From UBA7398 sp964597305 (lineage in GTDB: Bacteria > Actinomycetota > Actinomycetes > Nanopelagicales > Nanopelagicaceae), in NCBI GenBank assembly GCA_964597305.1, contig CAZQWU010000007.1, forward strand, positions 1 to 41,952: DNA of 41,952 nucleotides. Reading direction: 5' to 3'. Below, piece after piece: positions 31,286-38,907 of this stretch. Each line of letters begins with the position of its first letter. Position 1 is the first letter of the stretch. The notes beneath the pieces were generated by a model that had not been told where the DNA came from, searched no databases, and saw nothing but the letters and a program-made list of their open reading frames with translations. The translations under genes and the position numbers were made by a program.

Positions 31286-32908
31286 CTAGAAATCCATGTC
31301 ACCAGCGCCTGGGCCCGCTGGTGCAGCAGCCTTTGGTTCTGGTTTATCTGTAATCACCGCTTCTGTTGTTAAGAAGAGAGCTGCGATTGATGCAGCATTT
31401 TGAAGCGCTGAGCGAGTTACTTTTGCCGGATCAATAATTCCAGATTTGATCATGTCGACATATTCACCCGTCGCTGCATTGAGGCCTTGACCTGCTTCAA
31501 GATGGCGAACTTTTTCAACGACGACGCCACCCTCCAAGCCTGCATTGACCGCAATCTGCTTTAGCGGCGCTTCAATAGCAAACTCCACAATCTTCGCACC
31601 TGTTGCTTCATCGCCTTCTAGTTTGAGCGATGCAAAAGCTTTCTTTGATGCTTGCAGAAGCGCTACGCCACCGCCGGCAACGATTCCTTCCTCAACTGCC
31701 GCTTTTGCATTTCGTACCGCATCTTCAATGCGGTGCTTTCGCTCTTTAAGCTCTACCTCGGTTGCAGCGCCTGCTTTAATCACTGCTACACCACCTGCGA
31801 GTTTTGCTAGTCGCTCTTGTAATTTTTCACGGTCATAATCGGAATCAGTTTGCTCAAGTTCAGCGCGAATTTGATTGACTCGACCTTTAATTTGATCGTC
31901 ATCGCCATTTCCTTCAACGATGGTGGTTTCTTCTTTTGTCACGACGACCTTGCGAGCGCGACCAAGGAGATCCAGGGTTGCAGCTTCAAGTTTGAGCCCT
32001 ACTTCCTCTGAAATAACTGTTCCACCGGTAAGAATTGCAATGTCTTGGAGCATCGCTTTACGACGATCACCAAAACCTGGCGCTTTAACGGCTACAGATT
32101 TAAAAGTTCCACGAACCTTATTGACTACCAATGTTGCCAAAGCTTCGCCTTCAACATCTTCAGCAATGATCAATAGTGGCTTTCCTGATTGCATTACTTT
32201 TTCCAGAATTGGAACAAGATCTTTAATGTTGGCGATCTTTGAATTCGCAATAAGAATATAAGCGTCTTCCAATACTGATTCCATACGCTCAGTATCAGTA
32301 ATCATGTATGCCGAGATATACCCTTTATCAAACCGCATACCTTCGGTAAGTTCGAGCTCTAATCCAAAAGTATTGCTCTCTTCAACGGTAATAACGCCTT
32401 CCTTGCCGACCTTATCCATCGCCTCAGCGATCATTTCGCCGATCGTGCTATCCGCAGCAGAAATAGATGCGGTAGCAGAAATTTGTTCTTTCGTTTCAAC
32501 AGGTTTAGACATCGCAGAGAGCTCTTTAGAGATCGCTTCTACTGCTTTTTCAATTCCGCGCTTGAGCGCCATTGGATTTGAACCTGCTGCAACATTTCGC
32601 AGCCCTTCGCGTACGAGTGCTTGGGCAAGTACCGTTGCGGTTGTTGTTCCGTCACCGGCAACATCGTCAGTCTTCTTTGCAACCTCTTTAACGAGCTCTG
32701 CGCCAATTTTTTCCCATGGATCATCAAGCTCGATCTCTTTAGCAATGGAAACGCCATCGTTGGTGATTGTTGGGGCGCCCCACTTCTTTTCGAGGACAAC
32801 ATTTCGTCCGCGAGGTCCGAGGGTCACTTTCACAGCATCAGCCAATGTATTCATACCGCGTTCAAGACCGCGGCGCGCTTCTTCATTAAAGGCAATCATC
32901 TTTGCCAT
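31286..32908 (-). CDS. groEL: Chaperonin GroEL
   Basis: 540 residues, full length. VTLGPRGRNVVLEKKWGAPT, VAGDGTTTATVLAQALVREG with the ATP-site Asp, EGIVAGGGVALLQASKKA and the C-terminal GDMDF are all present. It folds proteins with GroES. No groES is adjacent, so this is the separate GroEL2-type copy common in actinobacteria. AAAGGAG (32919-32925) lies 10 nt before the ATG. Expression is under HrcA/CIRCE control by the upstream site. Confidence 0.97.
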   Translation of the reverse strand: MAKMIAFNEEARRGLERGMNTLADAVKVTLGPRGRNVVLEKKWGAPTITNDGVSIAKEIELDDPWEKIGAELVKEVAKKTDDVAGDGTTTATVLAQALVREGLRNVAAGSNPMALKRGIEKAVEAISKELSAMSKPVETKEQISATASISAADSTIGEMIAEAMDKVGKEGVITVEESNTFGLELELTEGMRFDKGYISAYMITDTERMESVLEDAYILIANSKIANIKDLVPILEKVMQSGKPLLIIAEDVEGEALATLVVNKVRGTFKSVAVKAPGFGDRRKAMLQDIAILTGGTVISEEVGLKLEAATLDLLGRARKVVVTKEETTIVEGNGDDDQIKGRVNQIRAELEQTDSDYDREKLQERLAKLAGGVAVIKAGAATEVELKERKHRIEDAVRNAKAAVEEGIVAGGGVALLQASKKAFASLKLEGDEATGAKIVEFAIEAPLKQIAVNAGLEGGVVVEKVRHLEAGQGLNAATGEYVDMIKSGIIDPAKVTRSALQNAASIAALFLTTEAVITDKPEPKAAAPAGPGAGDMDF

Positions 32909-32928
32909 ATTCGATCCACTCCTTTTCT

Positions 32929-32984
32929 ATTACTTCACGATCTACTACTTCACGATCTACAACTTTTCGATCTACTACTTCCCG
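32929..32984 (-). repeat. 15-bp tandem repeats in the groEL leader
   Basis: Three full units on plus (ATCTACTACTTCACG, ATCTACAACTTTTCG and ATCTACTACTTCCCG) and one partial unit, head to tail, inside the untranslated leader of groEL just upstream of the ribosome-binding site. Confidence 0.8.
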
Positions 32985-33022
32985 TATTACCTAAGAGCTT
33001 CTTGCCGGACTGGCCAGAGCGG

Positions 33023-33049
33023 TTATCACTCGACGGCCGAGAGTGCTAA
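33023..33049. promoter_or_regulatory. CIRCE operator (HrcA site)
   Basis: TTATCACTC, 9 bp, GAGTGCTAA: the CIRCE consensus TTAGCACTC-N9-GAGTGCTAA with a single mismatch. It sits directly after the groEL -10 box, the usual place for HrcA repression. Confidence 0.92.
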
Positions 33050-33054
33050 CGCCA

Positions 33055-33083
33055 AATCTAGGCGAGGTATTCCTGAGAGGCAA
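33055..33083 (-). promoter_or_regulatory. groEL: groEL promoter
   Basis: On the minus strand TTGCCT (33078-33083), 17 bp, TAGATT (33055-33060). The expected start falls at the edge of the CIRCE site, leaving a leader of about 140 nt. Confidence 0.75.
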
Positions 33084-33101
33084 ACTGAGCGGGATGAGGG
33101 G

Positions 33102-33201
33102 NNNNNNNNNNNNNNNNNNNNNNNNNNNNNNNNNNNNNNNNNNNNNNNNNNNNNNNNNNNNNNNNNNNNNNNNNNNNNNNNNNNNNNNNNNNNNNNNNNN
33201 N
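33102..33201. other. Scaffold gap (100 N)
   Basis: Exactly 100 N, a conventional gap of unknown length. It lies between the groEL promoter and the end of the DUF3263 gene, so a further small gene could be hidden here. Confidence 0.98.
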
Positions 33202-33215
33202 CGGAATTCGAACGG

Positions 33216-33479
33216 CTATCGAGCCGCTATTCGAGCCTCGCGCAACCGGCGCAGTCGCTTCACCAATAGAGGTGCGTATTCGAGTGAGGCATCTTTATCA
33301 AGGAGCGCATTCAACTTTTCATAGTATCGAGCAGGGGGCATGCCAAAAAGTTCTGAGATCCCGTCGGTTTTTGTTCCTCGTTGCCACGGGGCTGATTCGA
33401 AATCCAGAATTCGCATCTCGATCTCGCTCAAACCCTGCACCGAGCCCTGCACCGATAGGTGCTGTGATGGCGTCTCCAT
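33216..33479 (-). CDS. DUF3263 small helix-turn-helix-like protein
   Basis: 87 residues from the ATG at 33479. SEIEMRILDFESAPWQRGTK, then ELFGMPPARYYEKLNALLD and LVKRLRRLREAR match the actinobacterial DUF3263 pattern (ILDFE..W ... FG.S..RYYQ.LN.L ... VKRLRR.R). It is probably DNA-binding. The start is set by TAGAGT 7 nt upstream; two in-frame GTGs slightly earlier are less likely. Role unknown. Confidence 0.82.
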   Translation of the reverse strand: METPSQHLSVQGSVQGLSEIEMRILDFESAPWQRGTKTDGISELFGMPPARYYEKLNALLDKDASLEYAPLLVKRLRRLREARIAAR

Positions 33480-33492
33480 AGCCACCACTCTA
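33480..33492 (-). promoter_or_regulatory. Leaderless -10 box of the DUF3263 gene
   Basis: TAGAGT on the minus strand (33487-33492), 7 nt, ATG at 33479. The box directly follows the TAA stop of the decarboxylase gene. Confidence 0.5.
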
Positions 33493-34842
33493 TTACAGAG
33501 TCGCCAGAATCATCTCGATATCAGAGAGTTTTGTCCACGGATTAACAATGGCAAATCGCACAATTGGTTTTCCGTGATGCGATGATGGCGTCACAAATCC
33601 AATTTGATCAGCGAGTAATTTCTCACTCCATTTTTTGTAATCATCAAGTGCCCAATCCGTTCGAGTAAATGCCACCACTGAGAGCTCTGGTTCACACACC
33701 AAGGTGAGTCGAGGATGACGACGGATAAGTTCTGCTGCTTGACGGGCAACAGTAAGTGTTAACTCCATTGCAGCTGAATACTCATCGGTGCCATGCGCTG
33801 CCAACGAAAACCAAAATGGTAATCCACGTACTCGTCTCGTTAAATGAATGGCATAGTCAGATGGATTCCATTCACCCGTTTCTAATGATTGTAAATATCC
33901 GGCATGCTGAGTGTGGGCAGCGCGTGCAATTTCTGGGTTGCGATAAATAAGTGCGCATGCATCAAATGGAGCAAACAACCATTTATGGGGATCAACTATA
34001 AGTGAATCTGCCTGCTCAACTCCGACAAATTTATTGCGAACACTCGGCGCACAGAGCGCCGCTAAACCGTATGCGCCATCTACGTGAAACCAAATATCGC
34101 GTGCATGCGCAACCTCTGCTAGGCCGGCCAGATCATCAATAATCCCGAGGTTGGTTGTTCCTGCAGTACCCACGAGAGCAAAAATCTTATGGGTGGGATT
34201 GTCCGCTAAATATTTATCAATCGCCGGTGCGATATTCACGCCCCGCAAAACTAAATCACTATCTGGTTCAAGTAATAATAAAACGACGTCCATAACTTCG
34301 GCTGCCTGCTTGAGCGATGAATGTGCTTCTCGTGAACACGCGATGACCCATCGATCGACATTGGTAAATCTCTTTCGTGCTTCATAGCGAGCAGCGACAA
34401 GTGCAGAGAGGTTTCCCAGCGTTCCACCTTGAACAAAAACGCCACCAGCGCTAGCCGGAAGTCCCGCAAGATCAGATATCCACCGTAACGCTTGATTCTC
34501 CGCAAAGACTGCTCCGGCTCCTTCTAACCACGAACCGCCATAAAGAGCGCTTGCGCCAACAACAAGATCAAATAAGTTGGCATATTCACTTGGCGCCGAC
34601 GGAATAAAAGCCAAATTACGCGGATGATCTGTAGAGATACATGCTTTTGCTAAGACATCTTTAAATAACTGCAAAGCATGATGACCGCCCAAACCGTGGG
34701 CAGTTATTGTGTTGCCGACTTTCGCGTAAAGCTCTTCATAAGTTTGCGGTCCATCAAGCGGCGGATCGCTTTTTAATCTGACAAGTGAGTACTCGAGAAT
34801 TTCATCGGCGAGAGCTTCAACTTCAGCGTTGAACTCATGCAC
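33493..34842 (-). CDS. PLP-dependent group II amino acid decarboxylase
   Basis: 449 residues. WFHVDGAYGLAALCAPSVRN carries the Asp that pairs with the pyridine nitrogen, and SLIVDPHKWLFAPFDACALI carries the PLP Lys in HKW. GAGAVFAENQALRWISDLAG and GGVFVQGGTLGNLSALVAAR are the family's N-terminal blocks. The family covers aromatic amino acid, glutamate and diaminobutyrate decarboxylases; specificity cannot be read here. The GTG start at 34842 overlaps the stop of the upstream SDR gene by 8 nt, so they form one operon. A link to diamine or polyamine supply for homospermidine synthase is conceivable but not shown. Confidence 0.88.
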   Translation of the reverse strand: MHEFNAEVEALADEILEYSLVRLKSDPPLDGPQTYEELYAKVGNTITAHGLGGHHALQLFKDVLAKACISTDHPRNLAFIPSAPSEYANLFDLVVGASALYGGSWLEGAGAVFAENQALRWISDLAGLPASAGGVFVQGGTLGNLSALVAARYEARKRFTNVDRWVIACSREAHSSLKQAAEVMDVVLLLLEPDSDLVLRGVNIAPAIDKYLADNPTHKIFALVGTAGTTNLGIIDDLAGLAEVAHARDIWFHVDGAYGLAALCAPSVRNKFVGVEQADSLIVDPHKWLFAPFDACALIYRNPEIARAAHTQHAGYLQSLETGEWNPSDYAIHLTRRVRGLPFWFSLAAHGTDEYSAAMELTLTVARQAAELIRRHPRLTLVCEPELSVVAFTRTDWALDDYKKWSEKLLADQIGFVTPSSHHGKPIVRFAIVNPWTKLSDIEMILATL

Positions 34843-36328
34843 GAGTATTACCTTGCAATCGTGCGCTCTTCACAATATTCCGCAACATCGTTGGAAAAAC
34901 AAGTGCATGAAAAGGAAGGACGAGATACCAATATAACTGACCTCCTAAACCATGTGGTGCAAATCGAGCTTCTTGAATAATGCGCGTGCTGTTCTGAGAA
35001 GGTCCGGGTAGAGATTCCACAGTAAATTCCAACCAGGCTTTTCCAGGCAAAATCATCTCTGCATATAAACGTAAGTGGTGTTCGTTTACTATCGATTCGA
35101 CGCGCCAAAAATCAACGCTGTCGCCCACAGTGAGAAAATGTGGATCGCGTCGACCACGTCGCAAACCAACGCCACCAAAAAGTCGGTCGAGTAATCCGCG
35201 CGCCCACCATAAAAAATCTGCGCCATACCATCCCGTATCGCCACCGATTTGTTCAATAGTTCGCCACACTTTCTCGAGTGGAACTTCTGTGACCGTTTCT
35301 CGACGATCTTTTAAAATTGTTTCGCCTGCCCAGGATGGATCACTTTGTACTTTTTGCCAGGGACCTGTTGGCGTTGTTGCGTCAGACCAACGAGTTTCGA
35401 TCTGATTATTTGATGTGCGTGAAAGCGCGAGATTGATCGCTTCTTCTAGATGCATAAGTCCTTCAGGTGGTTGCGAAATGATGCCGTTAATTGATTTTTT
35501 AGGATCTGCCACCGTTTCATTGATAAGAGAACCCACTAACGGCCGTGCTAGTGAAGTAGGCACTGGCGTCACAAGACCAATCCATAAACTGGAGAGCCGC
35601 GGGGTTAACACCGGAACTTGAATGATCCATCGACGCCGAAGTCCCGAACACTTCGCAAAAGTTTGCATCATCTCGGCATACGACAATATGTCTGGTCCGC
35701 CAATATCAAATACACCTTTCACTGGCTGCGCTAATTTGGCCGCTTCGGTGAGATACCACAAAACATCTCGTACTGCGATGGGATGCGTGAGGTTTGAAAT
35801 CCATTTAGGCGTTGTCATAATCGGTAAACGATGTGTTAAATGTCGAAGCATTTCAAATGAAGCAGAGCCTGAACCGATAATGACGCCAGCCCGCATTTCT
35901 AAAACTGGTACTGAGTAGCGAGCAAGAACTTCGCCGGTGTGTGCGCGTGATGCTAAATGTTTACTGTGCTTTTTATCGTTGGCTATTCCACCGAGGTAAA
36001 CAATTTGACTCACACCTGCTTGAGTTGCCGCTTTAGCAAAATTATCAGCCATCGCTGCTTCAATTTCATCAAAATGTTTTCCTACTCCAATGGAGTGAAG
36101 TAAGTAATAGGCAGTGTGAACTCCGTGCAGCGCATTGAGAGTGTCTTGGAAATTATTCGCATTTCCTTCTGAAACTTCGACCTGTGAAAACCACGCTTGT
36201 CGTGAAACTTTGGCTTTATCACGGACAAAAATTCTTACAGTGAAATTATCGGCGAGTAATTGCCGAACTAATCGCGGCCCCACATATCCAGAGGCGCCTG
36301 TTACCAAGATCAGTCGCGAATCGTTCAT
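34835..36328 (-). CDS. NAD(P)-binding SDR-like protein with C-terminal DUF2867
   Basis: 497 residues in two parts. Residues 1-300 are an atypical/extended SDR: ILVTGASGYVGPRLVRQLLA, then AYYLLHSIGVGKHFDEIEAA and VSQIVYLGGIAN. Residues about 330-497 match DUF2867 (WRTIEQIGGDTGWYGADFLW, RDPHFLTVGDSVDFWRVESI, ARFAPHGLGGQLYWYLVLPF). This fusion is common in actinobacteria and of unknown substrate. It starts at an ATG with TAGTGT 6 nt upstream and shares its upstream DNA with the divergent hydrolase gene. Confidence 0.87.
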   Translation of the reverse strand: MNDSRLILVTGASGYVGPRLVRQLLADNFTVRIFVRDKAKVSRQAWFSQVEVSEGNANNFQDTLNALHGVHTAYYLLHSIGVGKHFDEIEAAMADNFAKAATQAGVSQIVYLGGIANDKKHSKHLASRAHTGEVLARYSVPVLEMRAGVIIGSGSASFEMLRHLTHRLPIMTTPKWISNLTHPIAVRDVLWYLTEAAKLAQPVKGVFDIGGPDILSYAEMMQTFAKCSGLRRRWIIQVPVLTPRLSSLWIGLVTPVPTSLARPLVGSLINETVADPKKSINGIISQPPEGLMHLEEAINLALSRTSNNQIETRWSDATTPTGPWQKVQSDPSWAGETILKDRRETVTEVPLEKVWRTIEQIGGDTGWYGADFLWWARGLLDRLFGGVGLRRGRRDPHFLTVGDSVDFWRVESIVNEHHLRLYAEMILPGKAWLEFTVESLPGPSQNSTRIIQEARFAPHGLGGQLYWYLVLPFHALVFPTMLRNIVKSARLQGNTRA

Positions 36329-36351
36329 GAGAGAACACTAGACTTTCTCGT
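36329..36351. promoter_or_regulatory. Divergent leaderless promoters with touching -10 boxes
   Basis: Minus: TAGTGT (36335-36340) + 6 nt + ATG (36328). Plus: TAGACT (36339-36344) + 7 nt + ATG (36352). The boxes overlap by the two base pairs TA. Confidence 0.6.
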
Positions 36352-37218
36352 ATGTACATCAACCTCAGAGGTCACTCACTCTGGAGCACTGAACACCGTG
36401 GCAAAGGCGAGCCGATTGTGCTTCTCCATGGTGGGTTAAGTTCGACTGAGAGTTGGGATTACCTTGTTCTGCCAGCGTTGCCGCGTCGCCACGTCTTTGC
36501 TTATGACCGAACTGCACATGGCCGAACGAAAATTCGCGAAGGCTTTTACCATTTTGAATTTCAAACAGATGAAGCGATCGCCTACCTAGAAGATGTCGTG
36601 AGAGAGCCTGCGCATCTAATTGGCTGGAGCGATGGCGCAATCATCGCGCTTATGGTCGCCATGAAACGACCAGATTTAGTGAAATCCATCGTGTCAATTG
36701 GCGGTAATTACCATCACGATTGTGGACTATCACTGGAATTTATCAATGACACAACGGAAGAGGAATATCTCGCTTTTGTTGATCGGACAGGTCAATCTCG
36801 AAAGACGCTTGATCTTATTAAGCAAAAAGCTTTCGAGGTGTGGCAAACCGAACCCACAATGACTCAAGATGATTTAGCAAAAATACAGTGCCCGGTTTTA
36901 GTTCTCGCAGGTGATGACGAACCATTTCCACTGGCGCATACTGTCTCGCTTTTTGAGTCCCTGCCCGATGGTCGCCTTGGCGTTGTACCTGGCGCTTCCC
37001 ATATTTTTGTAAAAGAAAAACCAACAATGCTTCAATCACTCATTAAAGATTTTTATTTGCAATTGAATTTTCCCATTACACGAGCACCTAATCGGCGAAA
37101 AGTTCGACAAGAAAATATTTTAGAAGCGCAAGGCGCCGAAAGCATGGTCGGGCACAAACGGATGTCGAGGTCTCATTGGTTGCAATCGCTGATACGGCGA
37201 GCCTTGGGTCGGTCGTAA
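36352..37218 (+). CDS. Alpha/beta hydrolase
   Basis: 288 residues. The oxyanion motif VLLHGGLSSTESWDYL is at residues 24-39, AYDRTAHGRT follows, the nucleophile elbow LIGWSDGAIIALMVAM has its Ser at about residue 93, LVLAGDDEPFPLAHT supplies the Asp and GASHIFVKE the His. The core ends near residue 240. The last 45 residues are basic (RRKVRQENILEAQGAESMVG) and are encoded partly by DNA that also encodes the C-terminus of the convergent ChoD-like oxidase, a 99-bp overlap. That tail may be a read-on after loss of an earlier stop. Substrate unknown. Confidence 0.87.
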   Translation: MYINLRGHSLWSTEHRGKGEPIVLLHGGLSSTESWDYLVLPALPRRHVFAYDRTAHGRTKIREGFYHFEFQTDEAIAYLEDVVREPAHLIGWSDGAIIALMVAMKRPDLVKSIVSIGGNYHHDCGLSLEFINDTTEEEYLAFVDRTGQSRKTLDLIKQKAFEVWQTEPTMTQDDLAKIQCPVLVLAGDDEPFPLAHTVSLFESLPDGRLGVVPGASHIFVKEKPTMLQSLIKDFYLQLNFPITRAPNRRKVRQENILEAQGAESMVGHKRMSRSHWLQSLIRRALGRS

Positions 37219-38805
37219 ATCAGCTTCACCTTTATTTGGCCAGAGTGAAAATGCACGCTCAGCCTGTGCAGTAATCGTGAGCGATGGATTAACGCCGAGA
37301 TTTGCAGTGACGCTCGATCCATCAACAATATGAAGGGTGGGGTAATGCCAGACTCGGTGATAAGGATCGATCACTCCTGATTCTGGCGAATCACTGATCA
37401 CGCAACCACCCACAAAATGTGCCGTAAATGGTGCATTAATCAAATCTCCAATATGGCCGCCGGCAATACCACCTTCATTTTCGGCTATTTTTCGCACGAC
37501 GTCATTTGCAGCAGGAATATAAGTTGCATTGGGTTTTACCGAATCATTTTTCGACGTGAGGCGCCACCCCAGCAATCCTCGTTTAGCAGATACGCGAAGT
37601 GATGAATCAACATTTTGCATCACAAGAGCAATGACAGTGTGCTCGCTCCAAGCTCTGACATTAAGAATTTTTGCTAACAAATATGGTTTTTTGACTAGTG
37701 TACGTAACCATTGTCGACGACGTTCGCGTGCGCTATGTCCATCAGTTGCAATGGTCTGAAGCAGACCCATGATGTTGCTACCTTTTCCATATCGAACCGG
37801 TTCAACATGCGTTGTCTCGTCGGGATAAAAAGATGACGTAATTGCCGACCCTTGTGAATAATCAATGGGATGATTTTTTGGCATAAGCGCGCCAGTTAAC
37901 GATTCACTATTGGTGCGCGATAACTTTCCCAGCGCATCTGAAATCTTGGGCAATACGCCAGAATTTTTCATCGAGTGTAATAGCTTCTGCGAGTTATATG
38001 TACCCGCTGCTACAACTACCTGACCGGCAGTAAATATTCGTTTACCACCAAACCACGCGCCACTTTTTCGCGCCGTCACACGCCAACTACCGTCGTTGAG
38101 CTGTTCTATTTTTATCACCGTGTGATTGGGAATTACATGTGCACCAGCTTTTTCTGCTAAGCCAAGATAATTTTTCGGTAACGTATTTTTGGCATTATGG
38201 CGGCAGCCAGTCATGCACCCGCCACATTGAAGACAGCCGGCTCGATCAGGGCCGACCCCACCGAAAAATGGATCGCGATCGATAACACCTTTTCCTTTTC
38301 CAAAATACACTCCAAGAGGTGCCATGCGAAAGGTGTGGCCAACTCCCATAGATTCTGCAACATCTTTCATTGCTTGATCAGATGGCGAGAAATATGGATT
38401 TTCTGCAACTCCTAACATTCGCTCTGCTTGCTCGTACCACGGAGCTAATTCAGATTTCCAATCAGTGATGTGTTTCCATTGACGATCATCAAAATAACTT
38501 TGTGGTGGTACATAAAGGGTATTTGCGTATACAAGAGAACCGCCACCAACACCTGCGCCTGCCAAAACTAAAACATCAGGAAGCGCGTGAATTCGCTGAA
38601 TGCCTCGCAACCCAAGTCGAGGTGCAAAAAGAAATTTATTGATACGCCACGAAGTCTTGGGAAAATCTTTATCGGAAAATCGTCGCCCGGCCTCAATTAC
38701 GCCAACTGAATATCCCTTTTCAGTAAGTCGAAGTGCAGCAACTGATCCACCAAAACCTGAACCAACAACGAGTACATCGAAATCCCGCTTCTGGTTTGTG
38801 GCCAT
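37120..38805 (-). CDS. GMC oxidoreductase, ChoD (cholesterol oxidase)-like
   Basis: 561 residues, resembling mycobacterial ChoD along its length: VLVVGSGFGGSVAALRLTEK (FAD), FLFAPRLGLRGIQRIHALPD, LAGAGVGGGSLVYANTLYVP, the Cys-rich CLQCGGCMTGCRHNAKNT, and DGSSVTANLGVNPSLTITAQ. The C-terminal tail RPTQGSPYQRLQPMRPRHPF is also family-like, so the stop at 37120 is right despite overlapping the hydrolase gene. It would oxidise a sterol-like or other alcohol; in a freshwater cell without a sterol pathway here the true substrate is open. TAAAGT lies 7 nt before the ATG. Confidence 0.9.
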   Translation of the reverse strand: MATNQKRDFDVLVVGSGFGGSVAALRLTEKGYSVGVIEAGRRFSDKDFPKTSWRINKFLFAPRLGLRGIQRIHALPDVLVLAGAGVGGGSLVYANTLYVPPQSYFDDRQWKHITDWKSELAPWYEQAERMLGVAENPYFSPSDQAMKDVAESMGVGHTFRMAPLGVYFGKGKGVIDRDPFFGGVGPDRAGCLQCGGCMTGCRHNAKNTLPKNYLGLAEKAGAHVIPNHTVIKIEQLNDGSWRVTARKSGAWFGGKRIFTAGQVVVAAGTYNSQKLLHSMKNSGVLPKISDALGKLSRTNSESLTGALMPKNHPIDYSQGSAITSSFYPDETTHVEPVRYGKGSNIMGLLQTIATDGHSARERRRQWLRTLVKKPYLLAKILNVRAWSEHTVIALVMQNVDSSLRVSAKRGLLGWRLTSKNDSVKPNATYIPAANDVVRKIAENEGGIAGGHIGDLINAPFTAHFVGGCVISDSPESGVIDPYHRVWHYPTLHIVDGSSVTANLGVNPSLTITAQAERAFSLWPNKGEADLRPTQGSPYQRLQPMRPRHPFVPDHAFGALRF

Positions 38806-38818
38806 GACCTAGACTTTA
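38806..38818. promoter_or_regulatory. Overlapping divergent -10 boxes, ChoD-like gene / reductase operon
   Basis: TAGACTTTA (38810-38818): on minus TAAAGT, 7 nt, ATG at 38805; on plus TAGACT (38810-38815), which would give a leader of about 85 nt to the reductase gene. Confidence 0.5.
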
Positions 38819-38907
38819 GCCGTCGAGCGGAAAATACGTGCTGCTTTCGAAGCAAGTTCATATTTTGCACTCAGAAATCTCCCAGAGTGTTGGGGTTAGG
38901 TGGCCAA

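Noticed and set aside
32304..33269. Long open frame on plus opposite groEL, continuing into the gap
   Set aside because: Composition is a shadow of groEL (Ser/Ala-rich), it crosses the CIRCE site, tandem repeats and N, and no family is recognisable.
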